From Schwartzia succinivorans DSM 10502 (GTDB lineage Bacteria > Bacillota > Negativicutes > Selenomonadales > Selenomonadaceae), in NCBI RefSeq assembly GCF_900129225.1, contig NZ_FQUG01000002.1:186001-250000 (forward strand): a stretch of DNA of 64,000 nucleotides, given 5' to 3'. Below the pieces are notes generated by a model, which ran no database searches, was not told the DNA's origin, and worked only from the letters and a program-made list of their open reading frames with translations. Each line of letters starts with the position of its first letter. Within the stretch, counting starts at the first letter, position 1. The translations under genes were made by a program, and so were the position numbers. This document shows positions 42,983 through 50,843 of the stretch, piece by piece.

Positions 42983-45097
42983 ATGACTGAAGCGATATCG
43001 GTTTATAAAGTTTTTGAAAATAATTTTTTAGACTCGAAAGAGAAAAAGCTTGTGATCTATGGATTAGGGCCAGGGACGCAAGAGATTCTTAGCCATGAAA
43101 CGGGATTTAATATTCTTGGCCTTATGGACGGATTCCGTGAAGATGGAGAGTGCTTTGGGTATCCTGTTCTTTCAGAGGCGAGGGCAGCGGAGCTTCAGCC
43201 TGATATTATTGTTATTGTTGCAAGGAAAAATTCAACGCGCATCATCGCTAAGCGTATAGAGAGTTTTTGCAGGCAAAACGGGATTGCATTGTATGATTTG
43301 GACGGGCAGGATATGCTCGTTGCGGATTCTGTGGTGGAGCTTCAGCACCCGTATTTTCAAATGAGTGCTGATGAGCTTTGGAATGCGATTGAGTCGCATG
43401 ATGTTGTGAGTTTTGATATTTTTGATACGCTTTTGATGCGCAGGATGCTTTACCCTGAGGATGTGTTCGCTCTTTTGGAGCAGACGAGCGGGATTGAGAA
43501 TTTTTCCAAGGCGCGACAGGAGGCAGAGCGGAGATTGTACCGGGAGGGCGAGCAGCCCACGCTCCAGGATATTTATCGGGAAGTGCAAAAAGCGCTTTTA
43601 CTGGATGAGGTGAAAGTTGGCGAGCTTTACCGTCAGGAAATCGAAACAGAAAAGAAAGTGCTGATTCCCCGCAAGGACATGGTTGGTTTGATGAAGCGTG
43701 CTGTTGATGAGGGTAAAACAGTATGGCTGATTTCAGATATGTATTATCCGGCGGATATGCTCAGGGAATTTTTGTCAAACTGTGGTATTGACGGTTTCCA
43801 TAAGATATTTGTTTCCTGTGATTACGGCGAAGGAAAGACACAGGGATTATATAGGATGATTCAGAAAGAGACAGGCGTGGATTCATGGTTGCATATCGGA
43901 GACAGTCCTGAGGCAGATGAAGTGGCCGCTTTGACGGCAGGTTTGGATGTAGTCATGATTAAGAGCGCGTTGGAAATGGTGGAAATCTCAACGTGGGATT
44001 ATCTGCTGAGACTGCAGTTGAATCTTGCGGAACGAACGGTCTTAGGTGGAATACTGGCGGAGGGGTTCAATTCTCCTTTTGCGTTGTATCAGTCGGAGGG
44101 ACGCGCCGAGATAAGGAAAGCATTTGAATTGGGAAGAATCATTTTTGCACCTGTTCTCATGGGCGTCTTCTTTTGGGTAATGGATAAATGCACAGGAGTA
44201 AATAATGTAATCCTTTGGGGAGCTCGGGACGGGTATTTGTTTTATCGCATGCATCGGATTTATCAAAAGTACATACAACAGAAAAAACTGCCAAGACCCA
44301 TTTATTTTTATACGTCGCGCATGGCCGCAATGGCTGGCTATCCAACATGTCGGGAAGATATTATTTATATGGCAGGAATTGGTTTTTCAGGGACACCGGA
44401 GGAGATGCTTCTGCTGCGTTTCGGATTGAGCCGGGATGAAGTTTTGCCGAGAAAAGAAGGCGAGACTATAGAAGAATATGTTTTGCGACATGAAGCATTT
44501 ATACTGAAAAAAGCACGGCTGGCGAGGGAACGATTCAAAAAATATTGGAATTCTTTGCGGATAACCGAAGAGCAAAGGATCGTTTTTTTTGATTTGGTTT
44601 CATCAGGCTCCTGTCACATGTGTGCAGAAAAATTTATCGAAAGAAAAATTGACGGGCTGTATTTGACCCATATTTTGGAGGATTATGAGCGAAAGAAAGA
44701 GCTTCATTGTGAAGCTTATATGGAAGAGGATTATTTAATGCAGCTTAAGTCGTATGTGTCGTCGAATTATGAGCCGCTGGAGACCATCGTTATGTCGACG
44801 GAGCCTTCGCTGGAAGGGTATTCCAAAGAGGGGCATGCAGTGTTTGCGGGAGAAAAGCGAACTGAAAAGGATTTTGAGTATCTGAGCAAGGTCCAAAGCG
44901 GTGTTCTGAGGGCTTTTGAAGAATTTTGCATGCTATGGGGAGATGGAAAGGCTGAGATACGCCCGCAATTTGCGGAGTCAATGTACGGACTGTTGCGAAA
45001 AAAAAATACGCGTATAAAAACACGACATTTGGCAGAGCAGACGGTGACGGATGATTTTACAAAGAGGGATTTTGTCATGAAGGATATGTTTGACTGA
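42983..45097 (+). CDS. COG5610-type HAD-superfamily protein with N-terminal Rossmann module
   Basis: 704 residues. Residues ~18-105: recurring module (KKLVIYGLGPGTQEILSH...ILGLMDGFREDG...IIVIVARKNSTR). Residues ~140-330: HAD domain with motif I VVSFDIFDTLLMRR (DxFDT), motif II VWLISDMYYP and motif III/IV WLHIGDSPEADEV. Residues ~350-700 are a large C-terminal region seen in capsule-locus HAD proteins of this type (VILWGARDGYLFYRM, FFDLVSSGSCHMC). It may dephosphorylate a glycan intermediate or act as a transferase; not established. An A9 run at 44998-45006 is near the 3' end. Confidence 0.8.
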   Translation: MTEAISVYKVFENNFLDSKEKKLVIYGLGPGTQEILSHETGFNILGLMDGFREDGECFGYPVLSEARAAELQPDIIVIVARKNSTRIIAKRIESFCRQNGIALYDLDGQDMLVADSVVELQHPYFQMSADELWNAIESHDVVSFDIFDTLLMRRMLYPEDVFALLEQTSGIENFSKARQEAERRLYREGEQPTLQDIYREVQKALLLDEVKVGELYRQEIETEKKVLIPRKDMVGLMKRAVDEGKTVWLISDMYYPADMLREFLSNCGIDGFHKIFVSCDYGEGKTQGLYRMIQKETGVDSWLHIGDSPEADEVAALTAGLDVVMIKSALEMVEISTWDYLLRLQLNLAERTVLGGILAEGFNSPFALYQSEGRAEIRKAFELGRIIFAPVLMGVFFWVMDKCTGVNNVILWGARDGYLFYRMHRIYQKYIQQKKLPRPIYFYTSRMAAMAGYPTCREDIIYMAGIGFSGTPEEMLLLRFGLSRDEVLPRKEGETIEEYVLRHEAFILKKARLARERFKKYWNSLRITEEQRIVFFDLVSSGSCHMCAEKFIERKIDGLYLTHILEDYERKKELHCEAYMEEDYLMQLKSYVSSNYEPLETIVMSTEPSLEGYSKEGHAVFAGEKRTEKDFEYLSKVQSGVLRAFEEFCMLWGDGKAEIRPQFAESMYGLLRKKNTRIKTRHLAEQTVTDDFTKRDFVMKDMFD

Positions 45098-45179
45098 TTA
45101 AGGAATAAAGGGGAACAGCAATCTTGCCTTGGAGTGAAGTGATTGCTCCGGGGTGTTTTGTTTGGAGTGAAGCTGATTT

Positions 45180-45869
45180 ATGAATATAGTATTGCTTTTG
45201 GCCGGAGGAGCCGGCTCGCGTATGGGTAGTGTGATTCCTAAGCAGTTTCTGCAGGTTGCCGGCGAGCCGGTCATAGTGCATACGATGCGTGTGCTGGAGA
45301 ACAATCGGGATATAGATAAGATTGTGGCAGTTTGTATTGACGGCTGGGAGAAAAAACTGCGCGGTTATGCGGATAAAGCAGGAATAAGTAAGCTATTTAA
45401 TGTAGTTTCCGGTGGAGAAAACAGATATAAGTCTACCAGGCATGGGATGGAGTCCCTTGATGTAAATGATGATGATGTTATTGTCGTGCATGATGCCGCC
45501 CGCCCAATGGTTACAGATGAGTCTTTGTCAGATGTAATTTGCGTGTGCCGCGAGCATGGGAATTCTATGGCAGTGATAGACTGCGTTGATACGATGTATG
45601 CCCGGGAGGATGGTGGCACCTCGCAGGTCTTGGAACGCAGCATGATGGTGCGTGGACAGACTCCGGAGGCTGTTACAGGAAAGCGGATGCGGGATATGTA
45701 CAGGGCAGCGGACAAAAAGAAAATTCATGATGATTCGATATCGGCGCTTCAAGTTGCACTCGGATGGAAGGTCTATTTTGCAAAAGGTTCAGAGCAAAAT
45801 ATTAAAATGACGCGTCCGACGGACTTGAAATTCTTTGAGATGTGGCTTGTAGCACAAAAGAGAGCGTAA
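45180..45869 (+). CDS. IspD/TarI-family cytidylyltransferase
   Basis: 229 residues. Forms CDP-alditol or CDP-sugar from CTP and a polyol/sugar phosphate. Signature LLAGGAGSRMGSVIPKQFLQV (nucleotide loop and catalytic lysine), GGENRYKSTRHG, VVHDAARPMV and the C-terminal GSEQNIKMTRPTDLKF. Closer in feel to TarI/AbpA-type polyol cytidylyltransferases than housekeeping IspD because of the neighbours: a ribulose-phosphate-epimerase-like gene and a zinc dehydrogenase follow directly. The 82-base gap upstream contains two copies of TTGGAGTGAAG, the second serving as RBS. Confidence 0.85.
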   Translation: MNIVLLLAGGAGSRMGSVIPKQFLQVAGEPVIVHTMRVLENNRDIDKIVAVCIDGWEKKLRGYADKAGISKLFNVVSGGENRYKSTRHGMESLDVNDDDVIVVHDAARPMVTDESLSDVICVCREHGNSMAVIDCVDTMYAREDGGTSQVLERSMMVRGQTPEAVTGKRMRDMYRAADKKKIHDDSISALQVALGWKVYFAKGSEQNIKMTRPTDLKFFEMWLVAQKRA

Positions 45870-45952
45870 AGGAAGGATTCGGAGCAGTATCCGTCGAATA
45901 GTAAAGAGATAGATATTGTGTGACAGCGTATATGTCAATGGAGGCGGAGCAA

Positions 45953-46615
45953 GTGGATGTAGAGTATAATGCATCAATGATGTGTGCTGATTATGGCAGT
46001 TTGAAAAATGAGGTCATGGCGCTTGAAGCCGCGGATATAGATTCTTTTCATATTGATATTATGGATGGGCGTTTTGTTCCGAATTTTGCTATGTCGCTTA
46101 ATGACCTCGAGTGTATCGGACGTCTTACGAAGAAGCCTATGGACGTTCACCTTATGGTTGAACATCCGAACAATACTGTTGATTTGTTCTTAAGAGGGAT
46201 GCGTAAGGGGGATACTGTTTATATTCATCCTGAGGCAGAGTATCATCCTTCGACGACACTGCAGAAAATAATTGATGCAGGTATGATTCCGGGGATAGCC
46301 ATAAATCCGGGGACAAGTGTGGAGCTTGTCTATGAGATGCTCAGAATAGTGAAAAAAGTGCTTATTATGTCTGTGAATCCCGGCAATGCAGGTCAGATGT
46401 ATCTTCCTTATGTTGGGAAGAAAGTTACGAAGCTTTTGGCGCTCAAGGATGAGATGGATTTTGAGGTGTATTGGGACGGGGCCTGTGGGGCAGAAAAAAT
46501 AAAGGAGTTTGCTCCCAAAGGCGTTCGTGGCTTTATTTTAGGGACGACACTGCTATTTGGAAAAGACAGGTCATATAAAGAAATTATGGAAGATATTCGC
46601 AACATGAGGTTCTGA
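45953..46615 (+). CDS. ribulose-phosphate 3-epimerase-like protein
   Basis: About 220 residues, TIM barrel. The frame is open from GTG 45920, but GTG 45953 has GGAGGCGGAG directly before it and gives the normal family start (VDVEYNASMMCADYG). Metal ligands and catalytic residues of Rpe are in place: FHIDIMDGRFVPNF (His and Asp), DVHLMVEHP (His), AINPGTS, IMSVNPGNAGQ and YWDGACG (catalytic Asp; the usual DGG is DGA). Probably interconverts ribulose-5-P and xylulose-5-P, or a relative, to feed the flanking cytidylyltransferase and dehydrogenase (inference). Confidence 0.85.
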   Translation: MDVEYNASMMCADYGSLKNEVMALEAADIDSFHIDIMDGRFVPNFAMSLNDLECIGRLTKKPMDVHLMVEHPNNTVDLFLRGMRKGDTVYIHPEAEYHPSTTLQKIIDAGMIPGIAINPGTSVELVYEMLRIVKKVLIMSVNPGNAGQMYLPYVGKKVTKLLALKDEMDFEVYWDGACGAEKIKEFAPKGVRGFILGTTLLFGKDRSYKEIMEDIRNMRF

Positions 46616-47694
46616 TGAAGAAGGGCAGAGAAACAGAGATGGCTCAAGGGGAAATGATGCAGGCGCTGAGGCTCAATGGAATAGGCGATTTACGTTATGA
46701 AAGTGTTCCATTGCCGAAAAGGCAGTCGGATGAAGTGCTTTTGTGGGTGCGTGCCTGCGGTGTATGCGGCAGCGATATTCCACGCGTGTTTACGAAGGGA
46801 ACGTATCATTTCCCTACGATTATTGGGCATGAGTTTGCAGGTGAGGTTATCGACGCGGATGATTTGTCGCTTATTGGAAAGGGTGCTGCGGTGTTTCCCC
46901 TGATTCCATGCAGAGAGTGCTCAGCGTGCAATGAAGGGCAGTATGCGCAGTGCGCGAATTATGATTATTACGGCTCCCGATGTGATGGAGCTATGAGCCA
47001 GTACATTGCAGTGAAAAAGGAAAATCTTGTACTTATCCCTGAGGGTGTTTCATATATGGCGGCGGCTATGTGCGAGCCTGCGGCGGTTTCCCTGCACGCG
47101 TTCAGAAAAGCGGATGTGTATGAAAACGATACTGTAGTCATTTTTGGCGTTGGCCCTATAGGGCTTCTTTTTGCAAGCTGGGTACGAGAGGCGGATGCGA
47201 AGCATGTTGTGCTTGTGGCACGCAGCGAAGAACGGGCAGATTTTGCAAGGAAGCTTGGATTTATTGACGTTGTTGACAGCAGCGTAACGGATGTGGAGGA
47301 GTATGTGTCCAAGCTTACCGGAGGTGCCGGTGCCGATGTTTGTGTAGAAGGGACAGGAAGCAGTGATGCGTTGGAGCTGTGCCTTAAATGTACCGGAAAT
47401 TTCGGACGTGTGGTGACTATGGGAAACCCGGTCGGCGACATAACGCTTTCTCAGGATGCCTATTGGAAAATTCTCCGTAAGGAACTAAAGCTCGTAGGAA
47501 CGTGGAACAGTAGTTTTTCTGAGAAGCAGAACGATTGGGAGGATGTGCTCGAGGCGATGAAGGACAGGGTTATTGATCCTGAGGCACTTATTACGCATGT
47601 GTTTGGTCTTAAAGATTATGAAAAAGCATTTCAGATTATGCATGAAAAGACAGAACCGTACTGCAAGGTGATGTTCACGATGGATGAAAGATGA
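46615..47694 (+). CDS. zinc-dependent medium-chain dehydrogenase (polyol-phosphate type)
   Basis: 359 residues. The ATG overlaps the upstream TGA; ATG 46639 and 46654 are later in-frame options. MDR zinc enzyme: ACGVCGSDIPR (catalytic Cys), GHEFAGEV (His and Glu), a structural-zinc loop with four cysteines PCRECSACNEGQYAQC, NAD-binding VIFGVGPIGLLFASWV and CTGNFGRVVTMGNP. The layout resembles galactitol-1-phosphate 5-dehydrogenase and TarJ. With the two genes before it, it probably reduces a pentulose (phosphate or CDP-linked) to a pentitol, giving a CDP-pentitol donor (inference). Confidence 0.87.
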   Translation: MKKGRETEMAQGEMMQALRLNGIGDLRYESVPLPKRQSDEVLLWVRACGVCGSDIPRVFTKGTYHFPTIIGHEFAGEVIDADDLSLIGKGAAVFPLIPCRECSACNEGQYAQCANYDYYGSRCDGAMSQYIAVKKENLVLIPEGVSYMAAAMCEPAAVSLHAFRKADVYENDTVVIFGVGPIGLLFASWVREADAKHVVLVARSEERADFARKLGFIDVVDSSVTDVEEYVSKLTGGAGADVCVEGTGSSDALELCLKCTGNFGRVVTMGNPVGDITLSQDAYWKILRKELKLVGTWNSSFSEKQNDWEDVLEAMKDRVIDPEALITHVFGLKDYEKAFQIMHEKTEPYCKVMFTMDER

Positions 47695-47727
47695 GTTTAT
47701 TTTCATAGACAGATTGGATGTGAGACG

Positions 47728-48309
47728 ATGCTTGGAAGTCTTTTTTCAAAGGCCGGGAAGATATTCGGCAAAACTGAGGAAGAGAAGGAAGCTGTAGCGG
47801 AAGACGGGCAGGAAGCTGCTGCGAAGGAAACCGCAGAGAGACCGGGGGATATTACGTATATGAAAGCATACAGGATTCATGAAGACGATGGGAGCTTTAC
47901 CTTTGATGATCAGCCTCCGCGCAGAAACTGCGTGTATGATGTGGTTAATTTGAAGCTTCCCCAGGGCGCGGCGATTTTGGATTTTGGCGGTGCTCCTGAT
48001 ATTTTGAAAAGAATTCGTCTGGAGAATAATGAATATACTCATCTTGAGACACGGGACAGCGAGCCTGTGCTGGTGGCGGAGGCTGTGAAAAATGGAATTG
48101 GTATTCCGACGACCAGATATACAAAGCTTGAGTATATCCCACTTCAGGAGGATATACGGTGTGATTTTGAGGAGCTTTGCAAGAAAAATGCGCCGGATAA
48201 TATTTATCATGTGACGTATTCTGAGGGACGGTATCGTCTCACTGATATGTACGGCAGTAAGATTATTACGAAGCAGGAAGCTATGCAGTATCAGGCTGAG
48301 TGGACCTGA
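47728..48309 (+). CDS. unknown 193-residue protein
   Basis: No family recognised. N-terminal ~45 residues are Lys/Glu/Ala-rich (LFSKAGKIFGKTEEEKEAV). The rest is a compact alpha/beta segment with PQGAAILDFGGAPDILKRI, which superficially resembles a methyltransferase glycine loop, but the downstream SAM-fold landmarks are missing and the protein is too short. Soluble, no signal peptide. It lies between the CDP-pentitol genes and GT8, and its coding end overlaps the untranslated leader of the GT8 gene. Real by codon pattern, spacing and position in the operon. Confidence 0.7.
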   Translation: MLGSLFSKAGKIFGKTEEEKEAVAEDGQEAAAKETAERPGDITYMKAYRIHEDDGSFTFDDQPPRRNCVYDVVNLKLPQGAAILDFGGAPDILKRIRLENNEYTHLETRDSEPVLVAEAVKNGIGIPTTRYTKLEYIPLQEDIRCDFEELCKKNAPDNIYHVTYSEGRYRLTDMYGSKIITKQEAMQYQAEWT

Positions 48310-48335
48310 GGGTGATTTTACAGAAGGAGAGACCG

Positions 48336-49568
48336 ATGGACAGGATTCATGTCTGCTATGCAATATATGATAAAAAAGGAACCTTCAGCAAATATACCGG
48401 CTCAAGCATGACTTCTCTGTTGGAGAATACAGATTCGCCGGTGACGCTGCACCTACTTCATGATGCGACATTGACTGAGGATAATCGGGAAAAATTTGAG
48501 GCTTTGACGGCCAAGTATGGGCAGGAAATCTTATTTTATGATATGGAGACACTCTGCGGTGAAGTACTGAGTGGTATACTGGAAATTCTGCCTGACGCTA
48601 TTGTGACAAGGTTCAGTCAGGCAGCGCTTTATCGTCTGTTGGCAGGGATAGTGCTTCCACAATCCGTCCATAAGCTGATTTATCTGGATGCGGATACTAT
48701 TGTACATATGGATATTGCAAGACTTTGGAATGAAGAGGTCGGAGAAAATGGGCTGGCGGCGATTGATGAGATTTCTGCAACTCAGGGAAATCCTGCGCCT
48801 CAGCCATTGGTCGAAGCAGGGGAGATTCCAAGGAACAGATATTTTAACTCCGGTGTAATGCTTATTGATTTGGATAAATGGCGTGAGCATCCTGAGTTTT
48901 TGACGAATGGACTCAAGATGCTTACGGAGCACCCGAAATGCTTCTGTTTTGATCAGGATATTTTGAATTATGCTTTTGCAAAGGGGTATAGAAAGCTTTC
49001 CGGATATTATGACGTGTTTGTGAGCACCGACAGAAGGCTTGGAAATGCGATTCGTTCTGCAATTTATCATTATGCAGGAAATGCTATGGATCCTTTTGAT
49101 ATTAGTGATAATCACAATCGACTGTACGCGGAATATTTCACGAAAAGTCCATGGTGTTCGCCTGACTTTGTGATGAAGCTGTTTGAAGAAATGCATAACG
49201 CATCTGATGACAGTCGCGTTCGTGCAAGGGATTATTTTTCTGTTGCAGCAGGGAAACGAAGAATATTTTGCGGAAGTCAGGAAACGCGGGAACAGGTTAT
49301 GAGATGTTTTTCCCCTAATGGTGGAGAGGAATATAAGGTTATCATTGATGAAGAAGGGAATTTAGCTGTTTTGCCGCTTCTGAATATGATGAAAGAAAAC
49401 CGTGGAGCATTGTTTGTTTTTTTTATAGATGTATATGACAGCCTAAAAGAGCATTTTCAGAAGGCAGATTTTGAAGAAATGCGGGATTATGTCGACGGCT
49501 TTCAGCTGATGAAGGAACAGGAAGGCGGAAGGAAGCTGTGGGGCGGAGACCTTTTTGACAGCATATAA
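48336..49568 (+). CDS. GT8 family glycosyltransferase
   Basis: About 410 residues. The open frame begins at GTG 48300, but ATG 48336 has AAGGAGAG upstream and gives the standard start (DRIHVCYAIYDKK). GT8 landmarks: YTGSSMTSLLENTDSPVTLHLL, ALYRLLAG, LIYLDADTIVHMDI (DxD metal site), RYFNSGVMLIDL and CFDQDILNYAF. Retaining transfer of Glc/Gal-type sugars from UDP-donors is usual for the family. The last ~110 residues are extra and unassigned. Confidence 0.9.
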   Translation: MDRIHVCYAIYDKKGTFSKYTGSSMTSLLENTDSPVTLHLLHDATLTEDNREKFEALTAKYGQEILFYDMETLCGEVLSGILEILPDAIVTRFSQAALYRLLAGIVLPQSVHKLIYLDADTIVHMDIARLWNEEVGENGLAAIDEISATQGNPAPQPLVEAGEIPRNRYFNSGVMLIDLDKWREHPEFLTNGLKMLTEHPKCFCFDQDILNYAFAKGYRKLSGYYDVFVSTDRRLGNAIRSAIYHYAGNAMDPFDISDNHNRLYAEYFTKSPWCSPDFVMKLFEEMHNASDDSRVRARDYFSVAAGKRRIFCGSQETREQVMRCFSPNGGEEYKVIIDEEGNLAVLPLLNMMKENRGALFVFFIDVYDSLKEHFQKADFEEMRDYVDGFQLMKEQEGGRKLWGGDLFDSI

Positions 49569-49585
49569 ATATATGGGGTGCAATA

Positions 49586-50818
49586 ATGGGCGGTTTTCGT
49601 TATCCTGTGGAGTATTTCAGCTGCAAGGATTTTGATAAAAAACCTGAGGACATTCAGCAGATGTTGATGTGCATGGCAGACTGGGGGCGTAAGCTTTCAG
49701 GGCCTGTACGGGGTGAGACAGGGATTGATGGTGTCCGGCTGGATTTTAACAATGGTGTCCGTGTAGAGGTGACTGAGGGACCGTGGCATGTGACTATCGG
49801 TGATTATGATTCAGGTATGGTATTCTATGATGCTGATGTGTCTGAGAAGCTGATTGTCTCCATGGAAAAGTATTATATACATTGGCATATCCGCATATCC
49901 TACGAGGGAAATCTCGTTTTTGAGCATGTATTTGATATGCGTGATCAGAAGGTGCGGCTTATTTTTCAGAGCTGGCTTTTAGGGGATATGCAGTCATTTC
50001 TTTCGTATGTGCCCTACGTCCGTGATTATTATGGAGCAGATGTTTATTATTGGATTCCTGATTCGATGAAGGAAGCAGCACAGCATATTCTGAAGGATGT
50101 TCCTCTGCGTGAGGATTTTGATGAGGATACCTATGCGACATTTTATTTTAATGCTGGCTTGGATATCCCCTGTCTGATGCCGATTGACGGCAGACAGGTT
50201 CCAATGACACAGACGGGCCAGATTATTATGAATCTGCCGTCTGAAGCACCGAAGCTTCCGTGGCCTAAGGGAGAGCGCAAAATCAAGGAGCCCTATGTGT
50301 GTATCGGGGTACAGGCTTCTTCTGTCGGGAAGGGCTGGCTGTATCCGCACGGATGGGACGAGGTTACGGAGTATTTGAAATCGCTGGGATATCGTGTGCT
50401 GTGCATTGATAAGGAAAAAGTGATGGATGACCGCGGGTATAGGCTTGAGATGCCGGAGGGAGCAGAGGATTATACAGGGGATTTGCCGTTAATTGAACGT
50501 TTGGATATGCTGACATATGCAGATTTCTTCATAGGGCTGGCAAGCGGTCTTTCATGGCTGGCGTATACAGCGGACTGCCCGGTGGTTATGATTGGAGGTT
50601 TTTCTGCGTATTGGACCGAGTTTCCGAATCCTTACAGAGTATATAACAGGCTTGTCTGCAATGCCTGTTACAATGACGTTCGTGTTAACTGGCAGGGGAA
50701 TATGTGCCCGAAGCAGCAGGCGGGTACAGATAAGATTTTCGAGTGTTCGAAAAAAATCTCGCCGCGCATGGTGCTAGATGCCATTGAGCGTTTGCGAAGG
50801 GATAAAGGACTTGTTTGA
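49586..50818 (+). CDS. autotransporter-type O-heptosyltransferase (TibC/Aah-like), copy 1
   Basis: 410 residues. Matches the bacterial autotransporter heptosyltransferase family: an N-terminal beta-rich region (GETGIDGVRLDFNNGVRV, WHVTIGDYDSG, VFEHVFDMRDQKV), then a GT9-like part (YVCIGVQASSVGKGWLYPHGW, IGLASGLSWLAYTADCPVVMI, YRVYNRLVCNACYND). Four cysteines form CxxC-x12-C-x12-C at about 358, 361, 374 and 387, the position of the iron finger in TibC. In that family ADP-heptose is transferred to Ser of strand-loop-strand autotransporter repeats. Acceptor not in window. Confidence 0.86.
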   Translation: MGGFRYPVEYFSCKDFDKKPEDIQQMLMCMADWGRKLSGPVRGETGIDGVRLDFNNGVRVEVTEGPWHVTIGDYDSGMVFYDADVSEKLIVSMEKYYIHWHIRISYEGNLVFEHVFDMRDQKVRLIFQSWLLGDMQSFLSYVPYVRDYYGADVYYWIPDSMKEAAQHILKDVPLREDFDEDTYATFYFNAGLDIPCLMPIDGRQVPMTQTGQIIMNLPSEAPKLPWPKGERKIKEPYVCIGVQASSVGKGWLYPHGWDEVTEYLKSLGYRVLCIDKEKVMDDRGYRLEMPEGAEDYTGDLPLIERLDMLTYADFFIGLASGLSWLAYTADCPVVMIGGFSAYWTEFPNPYRVYNRLVCNACYNDVRVNWQGNMCPKQQAGTDKIFECSKKISPRMVLDAIERLRRDKGLV

Positions 50819-50843
50819 TGAAGCTTCCTTTGGAGGTAGAACC

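Noticed and set aside
45117-45147. AGCAATC/GATTGCT inverted repeat and doubled TTGGAGTGAAG before the cytidylyltransferase
   Set aside because: The stem is only 7 bp with a 17-base loop and no T-run; the direct repeat (45129 and 45162) may be a duplicated RBS region but is too short to interpret.
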